A stretch of 64,000 nt of DNA from Halobaculum magnesiiphilum (GTDB lineage: Archaea; Halobacteriota; Halobacteria; Halobacteriales; Haloferacaceae): contig NZ_CP081958.1 in assembly GCF_019823105.1 (NCBI RefSeq), positions 1,612,001-1,676,000 on the forward strand, in the 5' to 3' direction. The notes below the pieces were generated by a model. The model was not told the origin of the DNA, did no database searches, and saw only the letters and a program-made list of their open reading frames with translations. Positions 17,500 through 26,728 of this stretch are shown in pieces; within the stretch, counting starts at the first letter, position 1, and every line of letters begins with the position of its first letter. The position numbers and the translations under genes are program-made.

Positions 17500-18006
17500 A
17501 TGACCGACGACGCCGACGACGACGCCGAGGCGGGCATCGACGCCGACGACGGGAAGCTCGCGGAGTTCCTCGCGGGCGAACGCCTCGACGACGTCGCCAT
17601 CTACCTCACGCACGACCACCTCGACGAGCAGGGGAAGATCGCCAACATGGGTCAGGCCGTCGACGAGGGGGTCGTCCTCGTCGTCCCCGGCGACGACGGC
17701 CGCAAGGCGTTCGCCGCCGGCACCGGCATGGACCCGATGCAGTTCTCGAAGGGCGCGATGGCCCGCGACGGCGTCATCTACCCCGACCTCGGCGGCGGCG
17801 AGTGCCCCGACGCGGCCGAGGAGCCCGAGGCGGACCACCGCGCGGAGTTCGTCTTCGCGTTCGCCGAGGAACGAAACGAGGAGGTCGGCGGCCTGTACGC
17901 CGAGGGCGACGTGATGCACGCGTACGCCCACTGCGCCTGTGGCACCGACTACTCCCACAAGTGGCTCATGGGCGAGTACAGCGAGGAGCCGGCCGTCGAG
18001 GAATAG
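17500..18006 (+). CDS. Conserved haloarchaeal protein (DUF5807-like)
   Basis: A 168-residue acidic protein. DVAIYLTHDHLDEQGKIANMGQ, VLVVPGDDGRKAFAAGTGMDPM and the Cys-rich HAYAHCACGTDYSHKW segment match a haloarchaeal family without known function; the family number is from memory. The Cys/His cluster near residues 145-155 could bind metal. The ATG at 17500 follows a TATA-like CCTTATACGAC about 28 bases upstream, indicating its own promoter rather than read-through from the gene before it. Confidence 0.8.
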   Translation: MTDDADDDAEAGIDADDGKLAEFLAGERLDDVAIYLTHDHLDEQGKIANMGQAVDEGVVLVVPGDDGRKAFAAGTGMDPMQFSKGAMARDGVIYPDLGGGECPDAAEEPEADHRAEFVFAFAEERNEEVGGLYAEGDVMHAYAHCACGTDYSHKWLMGEYSEEPAVEE

Positions 18007-18241
18007 AGCAGGTCGCCGGAGGAACCGGCTTCGAGGAGCGGAGCGTTGCAGCGCGCCGTCGATACCCGTCGCTCACGAGTGTAGAGCGACGGGGTAGGTC
18101 AGTCGACGATACCCGCGGCGGGGTGACCCACCTGGGTGAAAGGTGCCGCCTGACCGTGCCGTCCTCCTATCGGAGCGGCCGCGCGTACAAAGGGGCTCCG
18201 GTCGAGCGGCCGGGAACGAACGCTACGGTCTGCTCCTCCGG
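18007..18241. other. Gap between convergent genes with possible RNA fold
   Basis: No protein gene is visible in 235 bases between two converging genes. GGTCAG at 18097 pairs with CTGACC at 18149, GCGGC at 18115 with GCCGC at 18144, and shorter complements lie inside (CACCT/AGGTG). On the minus strand CCTTTGTACG near 18193 could be a TATA element placing a start near 18170. This is suggestive of a small structured RNA or paired terminators, not proof. Confidence 0.25.
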
Positions 18242-19453
18242 TTACTCCGCGTCCGTATCCGCCGCCTCCGTCTCCTCCTCGGCGAGCGACTCGAACGCCC
18301 GAAGGATGACGCGCTTGGCGGTCGCGCCCTCGGTGGTCCAGTGGTGGCCGTAATCGAGCATGTCGTCGTAGATGTCGGGCATGCAGCCGGCGGCCTTCGG
18401 GTGGCCGCCGCCGTTCACCTGCCCGGCCACCTCGTGACAACGTTCGAAGTCCTCGGAGCCGCGGATCGACGCCGAGCCGGAGGGCTTGACGATCACCGCG
18501 GCGTCCATCCCCTGCTCGCGCAGGGCGTCGGCGACCTCGTTCTGCGAGCACCGGCCGTAGGTGACGCCGACCGACCACTCGCCGACCTCGTGTTCGACGG
18601 CGCGGTCGACCGCCTTCTCGATGAGCAGCCCCTTCTCGACGCGGCGCTGTTCGACGTACTCCACGACGACCGGCGGCAGGTCGACGCCGTAGGCGCCGAC
18701 GACCGCGGCGTACTCCTCGCCGCCGGTCCAGTAGGCGAAGTCGGCCAGGTCGTCGGACCTGTCGTCCTCCTTCAGCCAGAGGTCGTGGTCGCGGGTGACC
18801 GCCGCCAACTCCGTGAACCGCTCGTCGAAGTCGTACTCGAGCGAGCGGAGCGTCACGTCCGTCGAGCACTCCTCGTCGCTCTCGCCGACGACCAGATCGA
18901 TCCCCAGCTCGCGGACCGACGCCGCCAGCTCCTCGTCCCACTGGTGGTGGTCGAACCAGCGGACGGAGTCGGCGCGGCGGACGATCGCCCGGAGGTCCTC
19001 GGCGATGTACTCGAAGGCGTCGGGGCAGATGTCGCAGACGAACACGTCGGTTCCCTCCTCCAGATACTCGGCGGCGTATTCGAGGTCCTCCTCGAAGGAG
19101 TGTGGGCCGGAGGGCAGCAGCGCGACCGACGATTCGGCGCGGTCATCCACCTCGTCGTCGGCCTCCTCGCCGTATTCCTCCTCGTAGGTGCCGTCGAGCT
19201 TCGCGCGGCGGCGCTCCTCGAACGGCGCCGGGTCGAGGGCGGCGTCGTACACCTCACGGATCAGCGCGACGCAGCCGAGCCCGTCGGCGTCGGAGTCGGT
19301 GATCACGACCGCCTCGGCGCCCTCGACGGCCTCCTTCGCGCGTTCCTCGGCCCGATCCTCGTCCAGCGAATCCGGGTAGAAGAAGCCCGTCCCGGGGAGT
19401 CGCGACTTGCGGTCCAGCGGGAGGGTGTCGCTTTCGATGAGTTCGTCGTCCAT
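18242..19453 (-). CDS. DHH-family phosphoesterase
   Basis: A 403-residue member of the DHH/DHHA1 superfamily, which includes RecJ-type nucleases and nanoRNases. VVITDSDADGLG near residue 50 and RWFDHHQWDEE near 165 provide the metal Asp and His residues; the C-terminal DHHA1 domain ends in VNGGGHPKAAGC, the substrate-recognition GGGH motif. Likely a Mn-dependent exonuclease or short-oligo hydrolase in DNA or RNA turnover. The ATG at 19453 is used because homology begins at MDDELIESDTLPLDRKSRLPG; upstream in-frame sequence is repeat DNA. Confidence 0.9.
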   Translation of the reverse strand: MDDELIESDTLPLDRKSRLPGTGFFYPDSLDEDRAEERAKEAVEGAEAVVITDSDADGLGCVALIREVYDAALDPAPFEERRRAKLDGTYEEEYGEEADDEVDDRAESSVALLPSGPHSFEEDLEYAAEYLEEGTDVFVCDICPDAFEYIAEDLRAIVRRADSVRWFDHHQWDEELAASVRELGIDLVVGESDEECSTDVTLRSLEYDFDERFTELAAVTRDHDLWLKEDDRSDDLADFAYWTGGEEYAAVVGAYGVDLPPVVVEYVEQRRVEKGLLIEKAVDRAVEHEVGEWSVGVTYGRCSQNEVADALREQGMDAAVIVKPSGSASIRGSEDFERCHEVAGQVNGGGHPKAAGCMPDIYDDMLDYGHHWTTEGATAKRVILRAFESLAEEETEAADTDAE

Positions 19454-19496
19454 ATCCGGGGGTCGCGACGCGGGGGCAAAACAGCGGTGGTGTGCG

Positions 19497-19672
19497 CGGG
19501 CGAGCGACGCGAGCCCGCGATGGCGAGCGGGGAGGGACGACCCGCGAGCAGTGCGTGGCCGAACGCAGTGAGGCCACGAGAACGCGAACGGCGAGCGTAC
19601 GCGGTCGAACGAATGTGAGACCGCGGCAGCGAACGGTGAACGAAGTGAGCCGTGAGCGACGCGAGCCCGCGG
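19497..19672. repeat. Imperfect intergenic repeats
   Basis: GAGCGACGCGAGCCCGCG occurs at 19502 and again at 19654, with related GAACG/GAGCG-type words between them. Open frames here have no start signal and only mirror the repeat composition. Such GCGAGC-type filler is common between haloarchaeal genes. Confidence 0.55.
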
Positions 19673-19748
19673 GGAGTCAGCGGCGCGGTCCCGTGCCACG
19701 TACCCGCCGAACCGGTGCCGGGTCGCGGGGAGCGGGGGCCGCCGCGCG

Positions 19749-20213
19749 TCAGACCGGCGCGCCGCCGTAGCCGTCGCCGTTCTCGCCGGCCAGCTGTCGG
19801 ACCGTGAGCACCGGGACGGGGCAGGTGCGGACGACGCGCTCGGCGACCGAGCCGATGAGGAACCGGTTCTCGCCGTGGCGCCCGCGGGTGCCGGTGGCGA
19901 CCAGGTCGGCGTCGATCTCGCGGGCGTAGTCGGCGATCTCGTTGGCGGGGCGGCCCTCGCGGACGACGGCGGTCACGTCGCGGTCGGCGCGCTTTTGCAC
20001 GTCGACGATGGCCTCGCCGCCGCGCTCCTGGAGGGCGTTGCGCATCTGCTCGCGCACCGCCTCCGGCGAGGAGTCGACCTCGCCGCTGTCGACGACGTAC
20101 AGCGCGTGGACCGCGGCGTCGAACCGCTCGGCCAGATCGAGCGCGACCGCGACGGCACGCGAGACGCTGTCGGAGCCGTCGGTGGCGACGACGATGGTGT
20201 CGAACCCGGGCAT
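19749..20213 (-). CDS. Universal stress protein, UspA family
   Basis: A 154-residue single-domain Usp protein. VVATDGSDSV opens the fold, and the ATP-binding signature is present as GTRGRHGENRFLIGSVAERVV (G-x2-G-x9-G-S), so it is of the nucleotide-binding class. C-terminal VPVLTVRQ is standard. The gene is single and shares a 150-base divergent promoter region with the sensor kinase at 20364. Its physiological trigger is not readable. Confidence 0.92.
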   Translation of the reverse strand: MPGFDTIVVATDGSDSVSRAVAVALDLAERFDAAVHALYVVDSGEVDSSPEAVREQMRNALQERGGEAIVDVQKRADRDVTAVVREGRPANEIADYAREIDADLVATGTRGRHGENRFLIGSVAERVVRTCPVPVLTVRQLAGENGDGYGGAPV

Positions 20214-20363
20214 TACCCGGACGTTCCTCGGGCGCGTGCTTAAAACTCCGCGCTCCCCGGCGTCCGCGAGCGCCGGCCGACGACGGGGTTCTCAACATCG
20301 GTACGCCGACGGCCACCGCTTAAGTTCCCCCGGTGCCTCCGACGACAGAAGCAGATCCCCATC

Positions 20364-23147
20364 ATGGCCGACACTCTCGACGCGATACGGGTGCTCCACG
20401 TCGACGACGAGCCGGAGTTCGCCGAGTTGGTCGCGACGTTCCTCGAACGCGAACACGATCGGATCGAGGTCCGCGGCGCGAGCGACGCCGAGGCGGGGCT
20501 GGAGGTGCTTGCCGACCACGACATGGACTGCATCGTGTCCGACCACGACATGCCGGGCAAGGACGGGATCGAGTTCCTCCGGTCGGTCCGCGAGGAGTAT
20601 CCGGACCTCCCGTTCCTGTTGTTCACCGGGAAGGGGAGCGAGGAGGTCGCGAGCGACGCGATCTCCGCGGGGGTGACCGACTACATCCAGAAGGGCGGCG
20701 GCACCGACCAGTACGCGCTGCTCGCCAACCGGATCGTGAACGCCGTCGAGGCGGTCCAGTCGCGCCGGATGTTGACCGAGCGGACGCGGCGTCTGGAGAC
20801 GCTCATCGGCAACCTCCCGGGGGTCGTCTACCGCTGCCGCAACGAGCCGAGTTGGCCGATGGAGACCGTCGACGGGGAAGCCGAGGCGCTGACGGGGTAC
20901 ACCGCCGCGGAGCTGGAGTCGAATCGCGTCGACTGGGGGAACGAGGTCATCCATCCCGACGACCGCGATGCCATGTGGGACGCCGTCCAGGAGGGGCTCG
21001 CGGACGACGGCGCGTTCGAGGTCACCTACCGGATCCTGACGCGCGACGGGGACACGAAGTGGATGTGGGAGCGGGGCCGCGGCGTGTACGCTGACGACGG
21101 GACCCTCGAGGCGCTGGAAGGGTTCATCACCGACGTCACCGAGCGAAAAGAGCGCGAGGACCGGCTGGAACAGACGACCGCCCGCCTGGAGGCGCTGTTC
21201 GAGGAGTCGCCGGACATGATCGACATCCACGACGCCGAGGGGAACGTCCTCGACGCGAACCCCCAGTTCTTCGCGGAGACGGGCTACACCGAGGAGGAGG
21301 TCACCTCGATGAAGGTGTGGGAGATCGACCGGACGCTCGATCCCGCCACCGCACGCGAGATCTGGGAGGACATGGCGGTCGGCGACCGGCGGGAAATGGA
21401 GGGGGAGTACACCCGGCGCGACGGCTCGACGTTCCCCGTCACCATCCACATCAGGCGGCTCGATCTCGACGGGTCCGATCGGTACCTCGTGAGCAGTCGC
21501 GACGTGTCCGAACGCAAGCGTCGTGACCGCAAGCTCGAACGCCTCCGCGAGCGTTCGCGCGCGCTCAACTACACCCGGACGGTCGAGGAGACGGCGCAGC
21601 TGTCGACGGACGCCGCCGCGGAGATCATCGGGGCCGAGTTGAGCTCCGTCCACCTCCTGAACGACGCGGGCGACCGACTGGAGCCGGTCTCGATCGCCGA
21701 CTCCGTCGAGGAAGTGTTCGGCGATCCCCCGTCGTACGATCGATCCGCACCTCAGGGGACCCGGTCACACTTCGCGTGGGAGGCGTTTCGGGCCGGCGAG
21801 CCGACGCACGTCCGTTCGGTGTCAGACCACGACCGGGTGACCGAGGAGACGCCGGCCGAGAGCGTCCTGTTCCACCCGGTCGAGGATCACGGCCTGTTCA
21901 TCATCTCGTCGACGAACGCCGGCGCGTTCACCGAGACCGACGTCCTCCTCGTCGAGATCCTCGCGAACTACCTCGAGGCCGCCCTCGACCGCGTGACCCG
22001 CGAGGAGACGCTCAGGGAGCGCCAGAACCGGCTCGAACTGCTGCACGACGCGACGCAGGAACTCATCCGGGCGGACTCCGAGGGGGCGATCGCCGACCGG
22101 ATCGTCGGGGCGGCCGAGGAGATCCTCGGCTTCAGCGTCGTCGTGGTGCGGTTTTTCGACCCCGACAGGGGCGAGTTGGTTCCGGTCGCGGAGTCCGACT
22201 CGGTCGCGGACGTGATCCCCGAGCGCCGCCCGTTCACCGCCGACTCCGGCAGTCTCAACTGGGACAGCTTCGAGGCCGGCGAGGTCAGGGTGTACGACGA
22301 CATCGAGGCCAACACCGGCGCGGTCGACTCGGGGACCGGGCTCCGGAGCCTCATGTTGCTCCCCCTGGGCTCGCACGGAACCGTCTCCGTCGGCGAGACC
22401 ACGCCCGGCGCGTTCGACGCGACCGACGAGTTCCTCGCGCGGATCTTGACGACGGCCGCGGAGACGGCGCTCGACGAGCACGATCGCGAACGTCGGCTCC
22501 GCGAGAGCCGCGACGAGCTCCGGCGGCAAAACGAGCGGCTTGAGGAGTTCGTCTCCGTCGTCAGCCACGACCTCCGGAACCCGCTGAACGTCGCCACCGG
22601 CCGGCTGGACCTCGCCCGCGACGACTGCGACAGCGAGAACCTCGACGCCGTCGAGCACGCGCACGACCGGATGGAGGCGCTGATCGAGGACCTCCTCGCG
22701 CTGGCGCGGGAGGACGACACGGCGACCGATCTCGCGGCCGTCGACCCCGCGGCGACGGTCCGGGAGTGCTGGGCGAACGTCGAGACGGGCGAGGCGTCGC
22801 TCGCCGTCGAGGTCGACGGGGCGATCCTGGCCGACGAACGACGACTCAGGCAACTGTTCGAGAACCTCGTCCGCAACGCGGTCGAACACGGCGGCGACGG
22901 GGTCACCGTCACCGTCGGCGAGTTGGACGACGGGTTCTTCGTCGAGGACGACGGCGTCGGGATCCCCGCCGGCCGGCGCGAGTCGGTGTTCGAGGCGGGC
23001 TACTCGACGAGCAACGAGGGGACCGGCTTCGGACTGCGGATCGTCAAACAGGTGGCCGACGCCCACGGCTGGGAGATCCGCGCGACCGAGGGGCGCGACG
23101 GCGGCGCCCGGTTCGAGGTCACCGGCGTGGCGTCGGCCGACGAGTAG
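20364..23147 (+). CDS. Hybrid sensor histidine kinase (REC-PAS-PAS-GAF-GAF-HisKA-HATPase)
   Basis: A 927-residue cytosolic sensor kinase. An N-terminal receiver domain (residues 1-125) has VLHVDDEPEF and the phospho-acceptor Asp in CIVSDHDMPG. Two PAS domains follow (about 140-265 and 268-395, the second with DVSERKRRD at its end), then two GAF domains (about 400-545 and 555-695). The HisKA box VSVVSHDLRNPLNVA places the phosphorylated His at residue 735; the ATPase has RNAVEHGGDG, DDGVGIPAG and GTGFGLRIVKQ. No membrane helix. Receiver-first, kinase-last order is common in haloarchaea; the partner regulator is not adjacent. Ligand of the PAS/GAF domains unknown. Confidence 0.93.
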   Translation: MADTLDAIRVLHVDDEPEFAELVATFLEREHDRIEVRGASDAEAGLEVLADHDMDCIVSDHDMPGKDGIEFLRSVREEYPDLPFLLFTGKGSEEVASDAISAGVTDYIQKGGGTDQYALLANRIVNAVEAVQSRRMLTERTRRLETLIGNLPGVVYRCRNEPSWPMETVDGEAEALTGYTAAELESNRVDWGNEVIHPDDRDAMWDAVQEGLADDGAFEVTYRILTRDGDTKWMWERGRGVYADDGTLEALEGFITDVTERKEREDRLEQTTARLEALFEESPDMIDIHDAEGNVLDANPQFFAETGYTEEEVTSMKVWEIDRTLDPATAREIWEDMAVGDRREMEGEYTRRDGSTFPVTIHIRRLDLDGSDRYLVSSRDVSERKRRDRKLERLRERSRALNYTRTVEETAQLSTDAAAEIIGAELSSVHLLNDAGDRLEPVSIADSVEEVFGDPPSYDRSAPQGTRSHFAWEAFRAGEPTHVRSVSDHDRVTEETPAESVLFHPVEDHGLFIISSTNAGAFTETDVLLVEILANYLEAALDRVTREETLRERQNRLELLHDATQELIRADSEGAIADRIVGAAEEILGFSVVVVRFFDPDRGELVPVAESDSVADVIPERRPFTADSGSLNWDSFEAGEVRVYDDIEANTGAVDSGTGLRSLMLLPLGSHGTVSVGETTPGAFDATDEFLARILTTAAETALDEHDRERRLRESRDELRRQNERLEEFVSVVSHDLRNPLNVATGRLDLARDDCDSENLDAVEHAHDRMEALIEDLLALAREDDTATDLAAVDPAATVRECWANVETGEASLAVEVDGAILADERRLRQLFENLVRNAVEHGGDGVTVTVGELDDGFFVEDDGVGIPAGRRESVFEAGYSTSNEGTGFGLRIVKQVADAHGWEIRATEGRDGGARFEVTGVASADE

Positions 23148-23235
23148 CGGTGTGTCCGCGGCGGCCTCCCGGCGGCCGGCCGCCGAGCCACAACCACGAC
23201 ACCTAAGCCGTCGACCCACACAACACACGATACTC

Positions 23236-23823
23236 GTGCCCCGGTTCGCGTACCCCTGTCCCGGCTGTCGCACCACGAACAGCCTGCACGACGCCGGCTG
23301 CGACTTCGAGGGGACCGAGTGGCACCACGTCGAGCAGGCGTACACGGACATCCTGACTGTGCTCGTCGACGGCCCGGTCACCGAGTCCGCCCTCCAGCAC
23401 GCCGTCCACGACGAGTGGTCGGGGCTCCACCGGGCCGCCCTCGACGTACTCCGGCGCGAGGGCCGCGTCGAGGAGACCGACGCCGGCCTCGAACTGCTCA
23501 CCGCCGAGCGCTACCGCGAGGAGGTGTCCGAGCCGACGCGCGAGCCGATGGCGACCATCTACCGCGAGGGGAGCTACCCCGGCTGCCACGACAACGCGAT
23601 ATTCGCGCTCATCGCTTGGTACGAGATGGTCGGCCTCTCGTGGGCGGAGACGCGCCAGAACGTCATCGAGTGGCTCCACCGCTCGGGGACGTGGGACCGC
23701 GGCGGCTTCGAGGAGTCGAGCCCCGAACAGCTCGTCGACAGCAAGCGCCACGTGTACGAGGCCGGCTACGGTTGGAAGGAGAAGGCGCAGGCGGCAAAGC
23801 GCGTGATCGAACGACACGGCTGA
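23236..23823 (+). CDS. Zinc-ribbon and winged-helix protein, unknown function
   Basis: A 195-residue protein beginning VPRFAYPCPGCRTTNSLHDAGCDFEG, where CPGC and the later His/Cys could form a zinc site. Residues 40-95 (TDILTVLVDGPVTESALQHAV to LLTAERYREE) have winged-helix character, and the second half holds a helical WAETRQNVIEWLHRSGTWDRGG segment. I prefer the GTG at 23236 over the ATG at 23152 because the Cys motif is the natural N-terminus and the earlier part is Pro/Arg-rich filler. A nucleic-acid-binding role is likely but not specific. Confidence 0.75.
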   Translation: MPRFAYPCPGCRTTNSLHDAGCDFEGTEWHHVEQAYTDILTVLVDGPVTESALQHAVHDEWSGLHRAALDVLRREGRVEETDAGLELLTAERYREEVSEPTREPMATIYREGSYPGCHDNAIFALIAWYEMVGLSWAETRQNVIEWLHRSGTWDRGGFEESSPEQLVDSKRHVYEAGYGWKEKAQAAKRVIERHG

Positions 23824-23865
23824 GTTCGAGGGGGTTCTCCGGGTCGAGCGAGCGTCGAGGAGGCG

Positions 23866-24618
23866 CTACGACCGCCACCGATTGTACACGAGCGTCCCCG
23901 CCCCGCCCAGCACTGCGACGACGCCGACTCCCGCGGCGACGAGGCCGAGCAACAGCCCGTCGGGGAAGTTGAAGTCGTCCGTATGCGACGTGACCTCGAC
24001 GGCGTAGTACGTCCCGTCGCGCTCGACGATCGGGGCGTCCGGCACGGGCTCGTCGCTCCACGGCCGGTAGTCGTACGCCTCCTCGGAGACGGTCGCGTTC
24101 CGGATCTTCCGGAAGGTGCGCCGCTCGGCGGGCGGGAGCGCGCTGTAGTTCGCGACCAGCCGCTCGCGGACGGCGGCCGCGATCTCGGAGTCGTTCGCGG
24201 CGGTCGTCGTCAGTTCGCCGTCCGCGAGGCCAAACGCGTAGTACGTGTCGTACTCGGCCGTCAGGAACGTGTAGTTCCGTTCGAGCCGCCGAACGTCGGC
24301 GGCGACGGCGTCCGACTCGACGGACGCTTCGCCGTCGCTCATCGCGGTTTCGAGCGCCTCGCGGGTCTCGTTGGGCGCGCGGTACTCCTCGCGAACGTGG
24401 CGGTACTCGAAGCTCGACGGCCGGAACGTGAGGTCCGCCGCGTACCGGTCCGCCAGCACCGTGTCGTTCGAGGCGTCGATCTCGGCGGCGGAGTAGCCCG
24501 CGGAGCTTCGGTACCGTTCTTCGCCGCCGAGGTCGTCGAGCGCGAACGCGTACGCCGGCCCGGGAACCAACAGGAGGCCGACGAGGACGACCGCGACGGC
24601 GACGCGATCGGAGGGCAT
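23866..24618 (-). CDS. Exported, C-terminally anchored protein, unknown function
   Basis: A 250-residue protein with a signal peptide (residues 1-24, VAVAVVLVGLLLVPGPAYAF) and a C-terminal membrane helix (LLLGLVAAGVGVVAVLGGAGTLVY) followed by a short basic NRWRS tail. The middle 190 residues are acidic and would face outside. No domain recognised. The stop is 42 bases from that of the converging gene 23236-23823. Confidence 0.78.
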   Translation of the reverse strand: MPSDRVAVAVVLVGLLLVPGPAYAFALDDLGGEERYRSSAGYSAAEIDASNDTVLADRYAADLTFRPSSFEYRHVREEYRAPNETREALETAMSDGEASVESDAVAADVRRLERNYTFLTAEYDTYYAFGLADGELTTTAANDSEIAAAVRERLVANYSALPPAERRTFRKIRNATVSEEAYDYRPWSDEPVPDAPIVERDGTYYAVEVTSHTDDFNFPDGLLLGLVAAGVGVVAVLGGAGTLVYNRWRS

Positions 24619-24703
24619 CGTCGGCGGTGGGCCCGAGCGCGGTAAATGTCTTGTCGTGGGAACCCACCACGACCGCTAAGTCCCCGCCGGCCGTCGATCC
24701 CCC

Positions 24704-26197
24704 GTGCGCGCGTCCCGCGACCGATCCGGGAGTGACGGCGGTCACGCCGCCGCCGGCGATGACGGGGGCGACGGCGGCGACGGCGGCGACGGTACCGGCG
24801 CCGGTGTCGATGCCGACGCCGGCGCTGACGGTGGCGATGGCGATGGCGATGGCGACGGTGCCGACGGTGGCAATGGCGGGTCCCGCCGCGCCGTCGCGGT
24901 CGTGATCGCCGTCGTCTTCCTCGACCTGCTCGGCTTCGGCGTCGTCATCCCGATCCTCCCCTTCTACGTCCGGTCGTTCGGCGTCAGCGACGTGTTCATC
25001 GGGCTCATCGCCGCCACCTACTCGCTGGCGCAGTTCCTCGCGGCGCCGACGCTCGGGCGGATCTCCGACGAGCGGGGTCGCCGCCCGGTGATCGCCTTCT
25101 CGGTCGCGATGGCGGGCGTCGCCTGGCTCGTCTTCGGCTTCGCCACCGAGGTCGGCGCCGTCGCCGGCACCGCGGCCGCCGTCGCGACCCTCCTCCTGTC
25201 GCGGACGCTCGCCGGCGCCGCCGGCGGCAACATCTCCGCCGCGCAGGCGTACATCGCCGACGTGACTCCCCGCGACCGGCGGGCCGGCGCGCTCGGGCTC
25301 GTCGGCGCCGCCTTCTCGCTGGGGTTCGTGTTCGGCCCCGCGCTCGGCGGGCTCGCCGCCAGCGAGGAGGTCGTCGCGGGCGCGGACGCGCTCCTCCCGG
25401 CGTTCGTCCCGACGACGCGGTTCACGCTCCCGAGCTTCCTCGCCGCGGGGCTGTCCTTCCTCGCCGCGGGCGCGGCCGTGCTCGTGTTGCGCGAGCCCGA
25501 GCGAACGCGGACGCCGGAGGCGCCACGTCGGTCGCTGGTCGCGCAGTTCCGTGATGCGCTGTCCGACGACGCGTTGCGGCCGCTGGTGGCATCCTACTTC
25601 GTGGCGAGCGTCGCCTTCGCGGGCATCCAGGTGATGTTCATCCCGTTCGCCGCGGACTTCTACGGCTACGACGCGACCGCGGCGGCCGTCTTCCTCACCT
25701 ACATCGGCGTCCTCGGGACGATCAATCAGGGCGCGCTCGTGGGCCCGCTGGAGCGCCGACTCGGCGCGGTCCGGCTGGCGGGAATCGGCGGAAGCGCGCT
25801 CGCGGCGTCGCTCGGGCTCCTCCCGTTCACCCCACAGATCGGCGCCGCGCTCCCGCTCGCGGGAGACCCCGGGAGCGGACTGCTGTCGGGGGCGCTGGTG
25901 ACCGGACCGACTGTCGCGCTGTTCGCCGTGGGCGCGCTGCTGTCGTTCGGCAACGGCGCCTTGAACGTCTCGCTGTCGACGCTCGTCTCCGAGCGCGCCA
26001 GCGACGAGACCCAGGGGGCGGCCTTCGGCGTCACGCAGGGCGCCGGGAGCCTCGGCCGGACCGTCGGCCCGCCGGCCGCCGCCGCGGCGTACGTGCTGGC
26101 GTACTGGTCGCCGTTCGTCGCCGGCGCGGTGCTGCTGGTTCCGGTAGTGTGGGTGCTGGCCCGCGGCGCGGCGACCGAACCGGCGGGAGCGTGGTGA
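24704..26197 (+). CDS. MFS transporter, TetA/drug-exporter-like
   Basis: A 497-residue major-facilitator protein with twelve expected membrane helices. FLDLLGFGVVIPILPFYVRSFG and the loop GRISDERGRRPVI (motif A) and SRTLAGAAGGNISAAQAYIADVTPRDRRAG (motif B/C region) match the TetA-like exporter group. The first 60 residues are unusual: Gly/Asp repeats (GDGGDGGDG, DGDGDGDGADGG) with no predicted fold. I kept the GTG at 24704 because a TATA-like CCGCTAAGTCC lies about 28 bases upstream, but the true start could be later, near residue 60. Substrate not inferable. Confidence 0.85.
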   Translation: MRASRDRSGSDGGHAAAGDDGGDGGDGGDGTGAGVDADAGADGGDGDGDGDGADGGNGGSRRAVAVVIAVVFLDLLGFGVVIPILPFYVRSFGVSDVFIGLIAATYSLAQFLAAPTLGRISDERGRRPVIAFSVAMAGVAWLVFGFATEVGAVAGTAAAVATLLLSRTLAGAAGGNISAAQAYIADVTPRDRRAGALGLVGAAFSLGFVFGPALGGLAASEEVVAGADALLPAFVPTTRFTLPSFLAAGLSFLAAGAAVLVLREPERTRTPEAPRRSLVAQFRDALSDDALRPLVASYFVASVAFAGIQVMFIPFAADFYGYDATAAAVFLTYIGVLGTINQGALVGPLERRLGAVRLAGIGGSALAASLGLLPFTPQIGAALPLAGDPGSGLLSGALVTGPTVALFAVGALLSFGNGALNVSLSTLVSERASDETQGAAFGVTQGAGSLGRTVGPPAAAAAYVLAYWSPFVAGAVLLVPVVWVLARGAATEPAGAW

Positions 26198-26306
26198 GCG
26201 GCCGCGCGGACCCGGGCACGGATCCGGGCACGAACGCCATGACGCGCTCCACAGCCGGCCGGGAACGTCCCCGGGGGTATTAGCCGGCGGGGCGCCAGTG
26301 GCCGGT

Positions 26307-26705
26307 ATGCACACGGGGCGTCCCTCCACCCCGAAGCGGACGGTGAGTCGATCCTTGAGCGCGCTCGCGGCGGCCGTCGCGGTCGGCGCCGCCCTCGCGT
26401 TCCCGTCGGCGCGGGCGATCGGCGACCCCTTCGCGGCGCTGCTCGCCGTCGGCGCCGTCGCCGCCGCGGTCGTCGGAGCCGGCGCCGCGTGGACGGACCG
26501 CGGCGGGCTGCTGTGGCGCGCGGCGGCGGCGGCGAGCGCGGTCGCGGCCGTCGCCGCGGCGACCGTCGGCTTCGCGTTCGCGCCCGCGGCCGCCTGTCTC
26601 GCGAGCGCCGCGCTCGTCGGCGGGTGTGGCGACCGGACGGGCGACGCGGGTCGGGCCGGGCCGTCCGGATCGAACCCGGTCGCTCGGGAACGCGACCGAG
26701 GATGA
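26307..26705 (+). CDS. Small Ala-rich membrane protein
   Basis: A 132-residue protein with three to four hydrophobic stretches between residues 12 and 105, rich in Ala and Val, and a hydrophilic tail. The ATG at 26307 sits about 28 bases after TATA-like GGGTATTAGCC. No family recognised. Ala-rich frames can arise by chance in such GC-rich DNA, but hydropathy, promoter and start agree. Confidence 0.6.
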   Translation: MHTGRPSTPKRTVSRSLSALAAAVAVGAALAFPSARAIGDPFAALLAVGAVAAAVVGAGAAWTDRGGLLWRAAAAASAVAAVAAATVGFAFAPAAACLASAALVGGCGDRTGDAGRAGPSGSNPVARERDRG

Positions 26706-26728
26706 GTTTCTGGTGACTCCCGCGTCGG

